Shown here: positions 26,208-35,930 of the stretch, piece by piece | Numbering within the stretch: the first letter of the stretch is position 1 | Layout: each line of letters starts with the position of its first letter | NCBI GenBank assembly: GCA_029262455.1 | Contig: JAJCZJ010000085.1 | Location: 56,353-120,352, forward strand | Direction: 5' to 3' | Source: Deltaproteobacteria bacterium | Lineage (GTDB): Bacteria; Desulfobacterota; Binatia; HRBIN30; CADEER01 | DNA length: 64,000 nt | Translations under genes and position numbers: made by a program | The notes under the pieces: model-generated | What the model saw: only the letters and a program-made list of their open reading frames with translations | Told to the model about the DNA's origin: nothing | The model's database searches: none

Positions 26208-26456
26208 ATGGATATTGAAGTCGGGACCTTCGAGGCCAAGAACCGCCTCTCCGAACTCCTCACACAGGTCGAAAAAGGCCAACGAATTTACATTACGCGT
26301 CGCGGTAAACGAATCGCGCTGCTGACGAGCGCCACGGACGCTGATTCACACTGCGCCAAGACAGGCAAAGTAGCGGATCAGTTTCGCGCTCTACGCCGCG
26401 CCGCAAATGCCGGTCCGGAGTCACTTCGCGATCTCATCGAAGAAGGGCGACGGTAA
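26208..26456 (+). CDS. Phd/YefM-family antitoxin
   Basis: An 82-residue protein with the Phd/YefM N-terminal DNA-binding signature FEAKNRLSELLTQVEKGQRIYITRRGKRIALL. The C-terminal part is charged and likely folds only on the toxin. It should neutralise the PIN toxin encoded one base downstream and repress the shared promoter, whose palindromic TAGCTAG repeats lie immediately upstream. No ribosome binding site is visible, consistent with a leaderless message. Confidence 0.85.
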   Translation: MDIEVGTFEAKNRLSELLTQVEKGQRIYITRRGKRIALLTSATDADSHCAKTGKVADQFRALRRAANAGPESLRDLIEEGRR

Positions 26457-26457
26457 C

Positions 26458-26868
26458 GTGAGAGTCGTTGTCGACGCCAGTTTTGCCGGCGCGTGGCTCT
26501 TGCCCGACGAGGCCTCGGCTCGAGCCGAAAAGACGCTCAAGCGCGTCCTCGTGGAAGACGCATTGCTCTGCGTGCCGCGGCTTTGGATCTACGAACTCGC
26601 GAACCTCCTGATATCGGCGGAGCGCCGGAAACGAATTACACGAGAGCAGTTGGTTCAGGGTCACCAGCTGATCGACCAGATACCACGGACGACATTCGAC
26701 CACGAGCCACTTCTCGCCCGTGAACGCATGAGCACGATTGCCGAGCGTTACAAACTCTCAGCCTACGACGCCGCCTACCTCGAACTGGCGGATCGGTTGC
26801 AGTGTGCGCTGCTAACGCTGGACAAGAAACTCCGGGTCGCTGCCAAGGCTGTTGGACTTCCCGACTGA
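26458..26868 (+). CDS. VapC-like PIN-domain toxin
   Basis: A 136-residue PIN-domain ribonuclease. Conserved acidic positions are visible in VVVDASFAGAWLL (Asp5), WIYELANLL (Glu), YDAAYLELAD (Asp) and LLTLDKKLR (Asp), the four-residue metal site of VapC toxins. It probably cuts tRNA or rRNA when free. GTG at 26458 begins one base after the antitoxin stop, so translation is coupled; the earlier in-frame ATG lies inside the antitoxin gene and is not needed. Confidence 0.83.
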   Translation: MRVVVDASFAGAWLLPDEASARAEKTLKRVLVEDALLCVPRLWIYELANLLISAERRKRITREQLVQGHQLIDQIPRTTFDHEPLLARERMSTIAERYKLSAYDAAYLELADRLQCALLTLDKKLRVAAKAVGLPD

Positions 26869-26916
26869 CGTCGGATCGCCCTTCATATAACAAAGCAAAC
26901 ATTCTATGTTCGCCGC

Positions 26917-29900
26917 ATGCGTGGCTTTTGGTCTATTTGGCTGGCATCTCTCCTCTGCATCACCGGTGCAGCCAACGCCCGGCAAACGGCGAGCATCCAA
27001 AACACCGCGACCGAGCAAGCGGGCCCCAGCCCGCGAGGGGCTGCGTGGGACATCGAAGCAATCGACGCCTTTCTCCGGACCGAAAGTGGCAGCGGGGATA
27101 TCGTCGCGATTCCCAGCGCCGGCCAAGAAGTCTTCTTTCATCTGCGGCTTCGCGTCGACGGTCCGGGCCCATCGGCGAACCTTTCGATCGTCGCCAGGCT
27201 CGACGGTGACACCTTCTGCTCGACCATGAGCACAGCCGATACCGGCGGCAATCTCATCGCCCGCTGCAACAGCGGCTGGACGGCCACGGCCGGCGCACAC
27301 GTTCTCGAGTGGACGATCGCGCTGCTCGACCTGACCGAGGCCAACACCTCCAACAATGAAAAATCGCGCACCTGGAACATCGGCACCGAAGTCGACCTGG
27401 CAGCGATTCGCGTCGTACTGCGTACCGCGCCGAATGGCGGTCAGGAAGTGAGCATCCCCGCCCTCGGCCAGGAGATCTTCTTTCACCTCGAAAGGAGCGA
27501 CTCAGGTATTCCCGCAAACACGACCTTCACAATCAAGGCCACGCTCGATGACGAACTTTTTTGCTCCGACACATTGACGCCGCGCAACGGCTCAGCCTTG
27601 GTCTGGTGCAATCAAGGCTGGACAGCGACGGCGGGCGTCCACACACTGACCTGGACTCTCGACGAGGTCGACGCAATCGCCGAGAACGACGAGACCAACA
27701 ACGAAGCCACGCTGATCTGGCAATCACAAGTCGCCACGACACCGGGCACAAACACACCATCCACGCCGGCCGTCACGGCACCGCCGGCCGCAACGCATAC
27801 ACCGACCATTGACACCGGCCCCTCGGCGACCCCCGATGCTTCGCCGACCCCCACCAAACCACCGGGGCCTCGGTTCCAGACAGCACGGGCGATCATCGGA
27901 GACTGCAACCGCAACCTGCGCGTAGCCATCAATGAGCTCGTTACCGGCGTCAGTATCGCGCTCGGAAGAAAGCCTTTGGCAAGCTGCCCTGTCTTTGATG
28001 CCAATCGCAGTTTTAGTGTGTCCATCGCCGAACTGATTCGCGCAGTCAACGTCGCCCTCAACGGCGCGCCGGAGTTCTTGCCCCCACCCGATGTTCTGCT
28101 GCAAGTCGTCCCAGCTGCACTGCTCCTCGACGAGAACCAGCCAACAGGCACACTTCGCGTCGCCGCCTTCGACAGCGCTGGCGAAACTCTCGGGACTGAC
28201 GATCTCGGCATCGAATGGGTGACAAGCGACGCAGGGATTCTCCAAATCGTCCCGAGTTCAACGGACCCGTCCACGGCCAGCGCCGAAATACTCGACACCC
28301 TCGGCACCGCATTCGCATTCGCACGCCTACGAGACTACCCCCAGATCGTTTCGCCTCCGGTGTCCATCACCCGCGCTAAGCTCCACCCAGAAGTTCAGCT
28401 GGTCCCCGACGAGGTCGTGGTGTTCCCACCGCCCAACCTCCCGGACGGCGTCGACTTGTCGAACGTGAGCATTCCCGACTTCGTTCCTGCATCGACACCC
28501 GGCGGCGAAGGATCCTTCGGAGGTTTTTCCGAGAGCGAGCTCGCGAGCTACTTCGAAGCAACCGACGACTTCAAAGTACGCTACCCAATCATCGTCACCG
28601 GTGTCCCCCCTCAGATCGGCCAGCGGCTACTCGCCAGTGGCGGGGCGCCGATCGCCGGCTTTGTGATCGCGGTCGTTCGACGCGGAAACTTCACCCTCGC
28701 GCAGATCGAAGTGGCCCCGCCACAGGAGCTCTTCGAGGATATCGATTTCTCGATCAGCGCGGAGGAGCTTCTCGATCAGGGACTTCTGCAACCCTACGAC
28801 ACTTCAGTCTGGGAAGAGGACGACGACACCGGCGCGGCGACCAGTGGACTGTTCAACTTCTCGGTCGGCCCGTTCGACTGCAAGCCACCCGGACTGCTCG
28901 CTGTCCGCCCGACCTTCACCCAGCCACCCGTCGGCACCAGCACCTATTTCGGTCCCATCTGGGTCGGCACGCTGCGCATGCGACGGTTCACCATCGAGAG
29001 CTTCTATTTCAAAGTCGGACTGCAGGCACGCGCGTTCTTCAGCCCCGAGCTCCGGATCACACCCGGCGTGCAAGCCATCTTCACCTGCGACCTGGTGCGC
29101 GGCGATTTGAGACAAAGCCAAATCTTTCCGATCAACGGACCGCTTGCACTAGTCCTCGCACCCTATCTCGAAGGCTTCCCCTCGATTTCCTTCAGCGTCA
29201 ACGTCAGCGGCGGCCCGACTGCGCGCTTCGGAGTCAACCTCGGCTTCGATCACGCCTACTGGACGGGGGGAACCTACACCGCTGACAGCGGTTGGGAACC
29301 ACTGTGCGCTTCTCTCGAAGACTGCTCGCGCACCAATGAAGATGCGGAAGTAATCTGGGCTGTTGACGGCAGCGGTGAGCAGATCACCCTCGACGGAAAA
29401 ATCGGCCTATTCGGTGCGCTCGAGGCCGGGGTCGCCGGCGCCGGCGGCCTACTAGCGCTCGTCGAGAAGCTCCCGTTGAGTCGCATTCTGGGCGGAGCTG
29501 TGGACACCGTTCTCGACAAAATGAAGATCCGCATTCTTCGCGCTCGGGTCGGGCCCGAGGCTCATGCTCGGTGGCACAACGCGCGCCGCACCGCCTTCGT
29601 CGAAGCCAGTGAGGCCGCCGCAAATGTCGTCCTCAACGGCGATCTCGTCCTAACCCTCAACGCCTTCGACTCGTACTTGCAGACTGCACTCGGACTCCTC
29701 GGCGTGCGCAATATCCCATTGCTGGAGTTCACTGCGTTTCACTTCCTCGAACCGTTCCGACTTCTCAATGAAGAGACTCTGACCGTGGACGGACAGAGGA
29801 TATCGCGCGGTGTCTCGCCGGTTCCGATCGAAGTGAGTCCGGGCCAGACCGTACCAATCGTCTCTACGGTCGAGCGTGATTTTGTCATCCTTTCCCTCAC

Positions 29901-31962
29901 CGAGCTGTTCGTCACAAGCCGATCGCCGCATCAGGATTTCCCACACACCGGCGAACTCTGGCTGAATGGTGAGAGCTTCGCGACGCTGGATTCGTCCAAC
30001 GACTTCACCCTCAACGGATCGTTCGTCGTGACCCCTGCGATCTGCGACGCCGCAGAGCAAAACGGCGGCTCGGTCGAGATCAAGATCCTCGCATACAACC
30101 GGATGTTCAGCTCCATCGAAACATCCAACTTCGTCGGTAGCTTCTTCGTCGAATGTACGGAGAATGCGGCGCCTCTCGTCGACGCCGGCCCCGATCAGAC
30201 GGTCGATCAAGCGCAGGTCCAACTGCAAGGCAGCGCCGAGGACGACGGCAACCCAGACCCTCCGGGTGCGCTGACAATCGGTTGGACTGCGAGCGGACCG
30301 GGACAGGTGCGCTTCGCCAACCCAAGCGACCCTCGAACCACCGCCACCTTCCCGACGCCCGGCACCTACATCCTGACTTTGCGAGCCGACGATGGTGAGG
30401 TCTTCTCCCAAGACGCCGTGACCATCGCAGTCCGCGACACAACCGACCGCACGCCGCCCAGTCTCAGCACCACTCCTTGTGGCGACATCGTGAATCCGGG
30501 CGAGACAGTCTTGCTGAGAGTGGATGCATCGGACGAGACTGCCATGCGCAACATCGCGGTACAGATTCCCGCCGGCTTCGCCTCCCCTACCACGCAAAGC
30601 CTCAACTGCGCGCAGTCTACCGCCATATGCCGAGCGAACTTTTCGATTCGGCTTGCCAACCCGATCCCCTCCAGCTCCTTCACAATCACTGTCGAAGCAT
30701 TCGACGTCGAAGGAAATCGTGCCGCCGAATCTTGCAACTTCAGCACACCCCCGCCCACCCCGACTGCCGGGCCCAGTCCGACACCGACGATTCCGCAACC
30801 GTTCGACCAGCCAAGCTTCCGCAAGATCATCGGAGTCGAAACCGCGGTTCCCGGATTCGAAGATTCGACCTTTCAAAACTGGGACATGGGCAGAGCAAAA
30901 CTCGTCGATGGAACGATCGTTTTTTCGGCCACGTTCAGGGTCGGGTTCAACGAACAGCGTGGAATATTCGTCGCCAACGAAACCTCGGTGCAAACTGTCT
31001 GGCTGGACAACATGATCCTTCCCGGCACCGACGGACCAGAGCGGATTCGGGTCCGAACGGCGCGCAACGTCATGTTCGACGGCACCAACATCGCGTTCAC
31101 CGCCGAGTCCGGCGGCCCCGGCGGAAGCGGTGGCCGCCATGTCTTCCTGACAACCGTCGGCGGCCAACCTATCGATCGCCTCGAACAAGGACAGATGCTC
31201 AGCGAGCGCGCGTCTGCGGTATTCGTGACCGACATCCGAAACCAGACTCTCGTAGGCGTTGCGAGCGGTGTGGGTCTCTTCTTCGTCCCACTGCGCGGCG
31301 GTCCATTTCCACTCCCCATCGCAATCGATGAAAACACCTCGATTCCCGGAGGAAACGGGACCTTTGGGCCCTTCGATACGCTCGTTGGTATCGGCCAGCG
31401 CGGTAACGAACCGCTCGTCGTTTTCCGCAACGGAGCAGACGACGTTCGCGACGGGGTCTATCTCGGTTTCCCGGATGGCTCCGTCGAGTTGATCGCCAAC
31501 TCGGAAGATGCCCACCCGACCGACCGTGGGTCCTTCCGATTCTTCTTCGGATCGGCCTTTGACGACAGCAGCGGCGACGTTGCGATGATGGCCAGCGCCG
31601 GCGAGGGACTTCGCAAGGACGGCATCTTCGCGTCAAAGAGCGGCGTGCTGGTCACCGTCGCCGACGCACGCACGACCGTTCCAGGGTCGACGGGCCTGTT
31701 TCGCGACCTGGTAGCCGGCGTCGGCTTCGAGGACGGAATCATCACCTTCAGCGGCACCGACCCGGTAGGCCTATTCGCCGAGGTCGATGGCCAACTGGGG
31801 AAGATCGCCGCCCCTGGAGACACGATCAACGGGCAGGTCGTTCAATTTGTCAACGGCCTCAGCGACAAACTGATCCACAGTGGCGAAGTCGCGGTTGGAT
31901 TGCGATTCGAGACCCCGGACTCGAGCTTCTCCGGTGGGATCTACATTGCCTCGTTCGACTAG
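26917..31962 (+). CDS. Giant secreted multidomain protein (CARDB-like, dockerin-like, PKD)
   Basis: A 1681-residue exported protein, signal peptide residues 1-22 (ANARQ). In order: two CARDB-like domains (about 40-155 and 160-260, each ending in an HVLEW/HTLTW-type strand), a Thr/Pro linker (about 270-315), paired dockerin-like loops (GDCNRNLRVAINELVTGV and a second ending VNVALNG, about 330-390), a long unassigned middle region, a PKD-like domain (LVDAGPDQTV ... ILTLRADDGEV, about 1090-1180), a second Pro/Thr linker and a C-terminal repeat domain with PGFEDSTF/PGSTGLF motifs. A TATAAC box lies at 26886-26891. Likely cell-surface; no enzyme motif seen. Confidence 0.75.
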   Translation: MRGFWSIWLASLLCITGAANARQTASIQNTATEQAGPSPRGAAWDIEAIDAFLRTESGSGDIVAIPSAGQEVFFHLRLRVDGPGPSANLSIVARLDGDTFCSTMSTADTGGNLIARCNSGWTATAGAHVLEWTIALLDLTEANTSNNEKSRTWNIGTEVDLAAIRVVLRTAPNGGQEVSIPALGQEIFFHLERSDSGIPANTTFTIKATLDDELFCSDTLTPRNGSALVWCNQGWTATAGVHTLTWTLDEVDAIAENDETNNEATLIWQSQVATTPGTNTPSTPAVTAPPAATHTPTIDTGPSATPDASPTPTKPPGPRFQTARAIIGDCNRNLRVAINELVTGVSIALGRKPLASCPVFDANRSFSVSIAELIRAVNVALNGAPEFLPPPDVLLQVVPAALLLDENQPTGTLRVAAFDSAGETLGTDDLGIEWVTSDAGILQIVPSSTDPSTASAEILDTLGTAFAFARLRDYPQIVSPPVSITRAKLHPEVQLVPDEVVVFPPPNLPDGVDLSNVSIPDFVPASTPGGEGSFGGFSESELASYFEATDDFKVRYPIIVTGVPPQIGQRLLASGGAPIAGFVIAVVRRGNFTLAQIEVAPPQELFEDIDFSISAEELLDQGLLQPYDTSVWEEDDDTGAATSGLFNFSVGPFDCKPPGLLAVRPTFTQPPVGTSTYFGPIWVGTLRMRRFTIESFYFKVGLQARAFFSPELRITPGVQAIFTCDLVRGDLRQSQIFPINGPLALVLAPYLEGFPSISFSVNVSGGPTARFGVNLGFDHAYWTGGTYTADSGWEPLCASLEDCSRTNEDAEVIWAVDGSGEQITLDGKIGLFGALEAGVAGAGGLLALVEKLPLSRILGGAVDTVLDKMKIRILRARVGPEAHARWHNARRTAFVEASEAAANVVLNGDLVLTLNAFDSYLQTALGLLGVRNIPLLEFTAFHFLEPFRLLNEETLTVDGQRISRGVSPVPIEVSPGQTVPIVSTVERDFVILSLTELFVTSRSPHQDFPHTGELWLNGESFATLDSSNDFTLNGSFVVTPAICDAAEQNGGSVEIKILAYNRMFSSIETSNFVGSFFVECTENAAPLVDAGPDQTVDQAQVQLQGSAEDDGNPDPPGALTIGWTASGPGQVRFANPSDPRTTATFPTPGTYILTLRADDGEVFSQDAVTIAVRDTTDRTPPSLSTTPCGDIVNPGETVLLRVDASDETAMRNIAVQIPAGFASPTTQSLNCAQSTAICRANFSIRLANPIPSSSFTITVEAFDVEGNRAAESCNFSTPPPTPTAGPSPTPTIPQPFDQPSFRKIIGVETAVPGFEDSTFQNWDMGRAKLVDGTIVFSATFRVGFNEQRGIFVANETSVQTVWLDNMILPGTDGPERIRVRTARNVMFDGTNIAFTAESGGPGGSGGRHVFLTTVGGQPIDRLEQGQMLSERASAVFVTDIRNQTLVGVASGVGLFFVPLRGGPFPLPIAIDENTSIPGGNGTFGPFDTLVGIGQRGNEPLVVFRNGADDVRDGVYLGFPDGSVELIANSEDAHPTDRGSFRFFFGSAFDDSSGDVAMMASAGEGLRKDGIFASKSGVLVTVADARTTVPGSTGLFRDLVAGVGFEDGIITFSGTDPVGLFAEVDGQLGKIAAPGDTINGQVVQFVNGLSDKLIHSGEVAVGLRFETPDSSFSGGIYIASFD

Positions 31963-31997
31963 CTCGTCAGAAAAAGCACAATGCCCTCGGGCCGATC

Positions 31998-32432
31998 CTA
32001 AAAGATGATCTGCACCGCCATCCCGATCAGCGAGAGAGTCCCGACGCCGAAGAGCAGCGCACGCCAAGGCTGGAGCCCAAAAGCATAGGCGAACGAGTGC
32101 AAGACTCGAGTGATCGTATACGTCCAACAGTAGTACGCCGCTCCCGTGGCGGACGCGCCACTTAGAACGTAAACCAGCCCGAGAGCAAAAAAGATGGGGA
32201 TATTCTCACAGTCGTTGCGCTGAATTCGTAAGCCGAGGGCCACGGCCGGTTTTTCGAGCGGCTCTGCATCGGCGCCACGGCCAAATACTCGGGCATCTTC
32301 GGGATTCACATAGCCAACCGATCTTTGCCTTTGGATCCCGGTAAACACCGCCGCACCGATCATTTTCAGGGCGAGAACGGCCACACAGACCGAGTAGGTC
32401 TGAAACGCCGGGTTGGTCATTAGATCATTCAT
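31998..32432 (-). CDS. MAPEG-family membrane protein
   Basis: A 144-residue integral membrane protein with four hydrophobic segments. The family fingerprint is visible as EDARVFG-GADAEPLEKPAVALGLRIQRNDCENIPIFFALGLVY and RVLHSFAYAFGLQPWRALLFGVG. MAPEG proteins include microsomal glutathione transferases that conjugate or detoxify lipophilic compounds. AGGAGGT precedes the ATG at 32432; the longer in-frame extension overlaps the divergent ThDP gene and is rejected. A lipophile-handling role would suit a steroid-degrading cell, but this is inference. Confidence 0.82.
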   Translation of the reverse strand: MNDLMTNPAFQTYSVCVAVLALKMIGAAVFTGIQRQRSVGYVNPEDARVFGRGADAEPLEKPAVALGLRIQRNDCENIPIFFALGLVYVLSGASATGAAYYCWTYTITRVLHSFAYAFGLQPWRALLFGVGTLSLIGMAVQIIF

Positions 32433-32535
32433 CGGGCGACCTCCTATTCGGAGTACGTCATGCCACCGATCGAGCGCTCCAGACAAGAGCCGTGGGGTAG
32501 GCATCGCACCACCAGGATGTGCTACACCCCCGAGC

Positions 32536-34173
32536 ATGGCTGAAATCGACGGCGGAAGGGTCGCCGCCAAACAACTAAAGCACAGCGGGATTGATACGAT
32601 CTTTGGGGTCGTCGCAGGCCCCATGATCGAAGTCCTGGCCGGTGCGCAGAACGAGGGTCTGCGGGTCATCGGATGCCGCCACGAAATGAACGGCGGGTTC
32701 ATGGCTTCCGCCTGGGGCTACCAGAAAAAGCGACCAGGAGTTTTGGTCGTGGGATCGGGTCCCGGCATGACCAATTCCATCACACCGCTCTATGTCGCAA
32801 CCGAGAGCGCCATGCCGCTGGTGGTTCTCGGCGGATCGGCCTTCGCCGGCACACGTGGCATTGGAGGGTTTCAAGAAGCCGACCAGATGGCCCTAGCGAA
32901 ACCGGCCTGCAAGTGGACGGGACAGGTCGATGCCACCGATCGAATCGGCGAGTGGATTCACCTCGCCCTCGGCAAGGCCGCCAGCGGCCGTCCGGGTGGT
33001 GTCTATCTCGACTTCCCCGGCGAGCTGGTCGCAGCCAAGATCAACGAAAATGGCGCGCAACTCCGAGACGCTCCGACGATCACGCCGCCGGCGCCCGATG
33101 ATGCAACCGTCGAGCGACTCGCGACCGCTCTCGCCGAGGCAGAACGACCCCTACTCGTGATCGGCAAAGGCGCCGCATGGGCAGACGCCGGCGAACCCTT
33201 GAAAACCATTGCCGATCTCGGAATCCCCTACGTCTGCTCGCCGATGGCGCGCGGAACCATCGCCGACGATCATCCGAGCTTCGCCAACGCGGCGCGCTCG
33301 ATGGCGCTGGGCAATGCCGACGTCATCGTAATGTTCGGGGGACGATTCAATTGGATCTTCGGCCTCGGCCGCCGCCTCTCACCAAGTACAAAGATCATCC
33401 AGATCGATGTCGAGCCGGAAGAAGCCTACTCCGGCGCAGCCATCGACGAACTCGTAACCGCCGACGCGCGCGTGGCGGCAGGGCGACTCGGCCAAGCGCT
33501 GCGCGGCCGAAGACTACGCAGCGCCGACTCGGATTGGCTAAAGAGTCTGGCCGACAAAAGCACCGCCAACGAGGCCGGATTGCGCGCGTCGCTGGAAGAC
33601 GACAGCACACCGATCAACCCGTATCGATTGGTCAAGGAGGTACGCGACGCACTGCCGCGCAACAGCATCGTCTGCGCAGAAGGCGAAACCATCATGGGGA
33701 TCTGCCGCTCGCTCTTACCCAGCTACGAGAACCGATCGCGCATGAACGCCGGCACGACCGGGTGCATGGGCGTCAGCGCACCCTACGCACTCGGCGCCAA
33801 GCTCGCATGTCCCGACCGCCCCTCCGTCGCAGTTCTCGGCGACTACGCCTTCGGCGCCGCCGCCATGGTCGTCGAGACCGCCGCACGGGTCGGTGCCGCG
33901 CCGATCTTCGTCGTTGCCAACAATGAAGGCATCGCCGGCCACATGATCCAAGACTTCATGCTGCCGGCCGATTCACCAAAGATCGCCAGCCTGCTGCCGG
34001 CGCGCTACGACAAGATCGCTGAAATGGTCGACGGCCACGCCGAACACGTAGAAGATCCAAACCAAATTCGGCCCGCCCTGGACCGAGCACTAGCCGCAGA
34101 CCGAGTCGCCGTCGTCCACATAAAAATAGACCCAAAAGCACGACGACTATCCGGATCAAACTACCTGCAATAA
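32536..34173 (+). CDS. ThDP-dependent enzyme of the 2-hydroxyacyl-CoA lyase / oxalyl-CoA decarboxylase branch
   Basis: A 545-residue thiamine diphosphate enzyme with the three-domain acetolactate-synthase layout. The N-terminal catalytic Glu is in GCRHEMNGGFMA (near residue 50), the central Rossmann-like domain carries VMFGGRFNWIFG, and the cofactor motif reads GDYAFGAAAM...NNEG, where most relatives have GDG or GDS. GDS/GDY-type motifs point to the HACL/OXC branch rather than acetolactate synthase. It might cleave 2-hydroxyacyl-CoA or decarboxylate a small acyl-CoA. ATG at 32536; no Shine-Dalgarno seen. Divergent from the MAPEG gene. Confidence 0.75.
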   Translation: MAEIDGGRVAAKQLKHSGIDTIFGVVAGPMIEVLAGAQNEGLRVIGCRHEMNGGFMASAWGYQKKRPGVLVVGSGPGMTNSITPLYVATESAMPLVVLGGSAFAGTRGIGGFQEADQMALAKPACKWTGQVDATDRIGEWIHLALGKAASGRPGGVYLDFPGELVAAKINENGAQLRDAPTITPPAPDDATVERLATALAEAERPLLVIGKGAAWADAGEPLKTIADLGIPYVCSPMARGTIADDHPSFANAARSMALGNADVIVMFGGRFNWIFGLGRRLSPSTKIIQIDVEPEEAYSGAAIDELVTADARVAAGRLGQALRGRRLRSADSDWLKSLADKSTANEAGLRASLEDDSTPINPYRLVKEVRDALPRNSIVCAEGETIMGICRSLLPSYENRSRMNAGTTGCMGVSAPYALGAKLACPDRPSVAVLGDYAFGAAAMVVETAARVGAAPIFVVANNEGIAGHMIQDFMLPADSPKIASLLPARYDKIAEMVDGHAEHVEDPNQIRPALDRALAADRVAVVHIKIDPKARRLSGSNYLQ

Positions 34174-34283
34174 CCGGCCGGAACCCAACCATGCCAGGAA
34201 CAACGAGTCCCCAATCCCAGACAGTCCCAAAACCACACCGCAGATCCCCTCTACCAGCGAAAAAAACATCTTGCGTCAGCAGC

Positions 34284-34652
34284 CGCGTAACAAAGATCTC
34301 GTCTCTGCGCGGCGCGCGAAGATTTTCATCGGCAACGAAGATTGGGAGCTCCGACTGACGTCAGGCGATGGAGCGCAGCGAGGTCAGCGGAGCGCGTAGC
34401 GCGTACAGGAGCAATACCAAGACGGTGCAGATACGATCCGAGAGAACCAGATGCGCTACGCGGCTCGGGCGGAGCCTCGCCCTCCATCTATCTCGGGGCA
34501 CCCCACCGACATCAATCATGAGCGCAGCGAACACGAGCCTGGGCTTTTCTATCAGCGTTCACCTGCGTCCATCAGCGGTTTGGTTCCGGCCATCGGCCGG
34601 GGTAGGTTCATTCGTGTTGATCCGTGTTCATCCGTGGCCAACTTCATAGACG
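34284..34652. repeat. Dispersed repeat family B, copy 1
   Basis: The 500-base gap 34174-34674 has no credible gene. Most of it matches 43346-43665: both share AACAAAGATCTCGT-like, CTACGCGGCTCGGGCGGAGC and CGTTCACCTGCGTCCATC/GTTCATCCGTGGCCAA segments in the same order. It looks like a decayed intergenic element. Small ORFs in it are fragments of the repeat. Confidence 0.75.
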
Positions 34653-34674
34653 TTTAAACTCCGGAGGACCCTCA

Positions 34675-35883
34675 ATGCCCACGCCCTTAGAAGGAATCCG
34701 CGTACTCGACTGGACCATCTGGCAACAAGGCCCGGTCTGCTCGACGATGCTCGGCGACATGGGCGCCGAGGTGATCAAGATCGAGGAGCTCGAATCCGGA
34801 GACCCGGGTCGCCACCTCTTCGGCATCGGCGGCAAGAGCCTCGGAGAAAATTTCTACTTCGAGGCCAACAATCGCAACAAGCGCGGCATTGCCCTCAACC
34901 TGAAAAGCGAAGCCGGCACCAAGATCGTTCACGAGCTGGTCGCGAAATCCGACGTCTTCGTCCAGAACTTTCGCAAAGGGGTCGCCGGCCGTCTCGGCCT
35001 CGACTACGAAACCCTCAAGAAGATCAATCCGAAGTTGATCTACGCCAGCGCCACCGGCTACGGGCCGGAAGGTCCCGACAGCGGCGAGCCGTCGTTCGAC
35101 CATCTCGGCATCGCTCGCTCCGGCATCATGAACGCGGCCGGCGAACCCGACATGCCGCCACTCGGCATCGCCGGAGGAATCGCCGACCAAATGGGAGCCG
35201 TCATGCTCGCCTATGGCGTGATGGCGGCAATCGTCGCACGCGAGCGCCACGGAGTCGGCCAGCAAGTTGACGCCTCCCATCTCGGTTCGATGGCGTGGCT
35301 CCAAGGGCTATCCGTGTCCTGCCTACTGATGGCCGGGTTCGCATTCCCGCGATCCTTCCGCGCCGAAGCCGGCAACCCATTGTGGAACCACTATCGCTGC
35401 GCCGACGACAAGTGGCTCGCCCTGGCGATGCTCCAGCCCGACCGCTACTGGGCCGACCTCGCGCGCGCTGTCGGCCGTCCCGAGCTGGCAGAGGACGAGC
35501 GCTTCAAAGACGCGCAAACTCGCGGTGCCAACGCCCCCGCCTGTGTCGCCCTGCTCGACGAAGCGTTCGCCACCAAGCCGCGCGACGAGTGGATGCAGAT
35601 CCTACGCGACGACGCAGGCGACTTCATTTTCACGGTCGTCAACGAGGTGACCGATCTGAAAGACGATCCGCAAATGCTCGCCAACGACTACATCGCTGAC
35701 TTCGACCACCCGGAACACGGCGCCATGAAAATGCTCGGCATACCCGTCGGACTGAGCGAAACCCCCGGCTCCATCCGCAACTCGGCACCACAACACGGCC
35801 AGCACACCGAAGAGATCCTGATCGACCTCCTCGGCTACGACTGGGAAGCGATCGGCAAGTTGCGCGAGGACGGAGTGCTGTAA
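34675..35883 (+). CDS. Class III (CaiB/BaiF) acyl-CoA transferase
   Basis: A 402-residue member of CoA-transferase family III. The opening LEGIRVLDWTIWQQGPVCSTMLGDMGAEVIKIE and FRKGVAGRLGLDYE are typical, and the catalytic Asp is likely in SFDHLGIARSG (about residue 142). It would move CoA between carboxylates or isomerise an acyl-CoA. The ATG at 34675 follows GGAGGA; an in-frame extension into repeat B is not used. It lies 500 bases behind the ThDP gene, a neighbourhood recalling oxc-frc oxalate pairs, but the substrate is not certain. Confidence 0.82.
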   Translation: MPTPLEGIRVLDWTIWQQGPVCSTMLGDMGAEVIKIEELESGDPGRHLFGIGGKSLGENFYFEANNRNKRGIALNLKSEAGTKIVHELVAKSDVFVQNFRKGVAGRLGLDYETLKKINPKLIYASATGYGPEGPDSGEPSFDHLGIARSGIMNAAGEPDMPPLGIAGGIADQMGAVMLAYGVMAAIVARERHGVGQQVDASHLGSMAWLQGLSVSCLLMAGFAFPRSFRAEAGNPLWNHYRCADDKWLALAMLQPDRYWADLARAVGRPELAEDERFKDAQTRGANAPACVALLDEAFATKPRDEWMQILRDDAGDFIFTVVNEVTDLKDDPQMLANDYIADFDHPEHGAMKMLGIPVGLSETPGSIRNSAPQHGQHTEEILIDLLGYDWEAIGKLREDGVL

Positions 35884-35894
35884 CGGAAATTCGA

Positions 35895-35923
35895 TTGACA
35901 CCGAACACGTGCGCACATAACCT
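35895..35923 (+). promoter_or_regulatory. Leaderless-type promoter of TA module 2
   Basis: TTGACA (35895-35900), a 17-base spacer and TAACCT (35918-35923), ending 7 bases before the ATG at 35931. GTGCGCAC-type inverted repeats overlap the spacer. The layout matches those of the TA modules at 26.2 and 46.5 kb. Confidence 0.6.
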
Positions 35924-35930
35924 GTGCGAC

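Noticed and set aside
29650..31515. 621-codon open frame antisense to the giant secreted protein
   Set aside because: High-GC shadow frame with no recognisable domain, wholly within a gene that has signal peptide and PKD/dockerin-like domains on the other strand.
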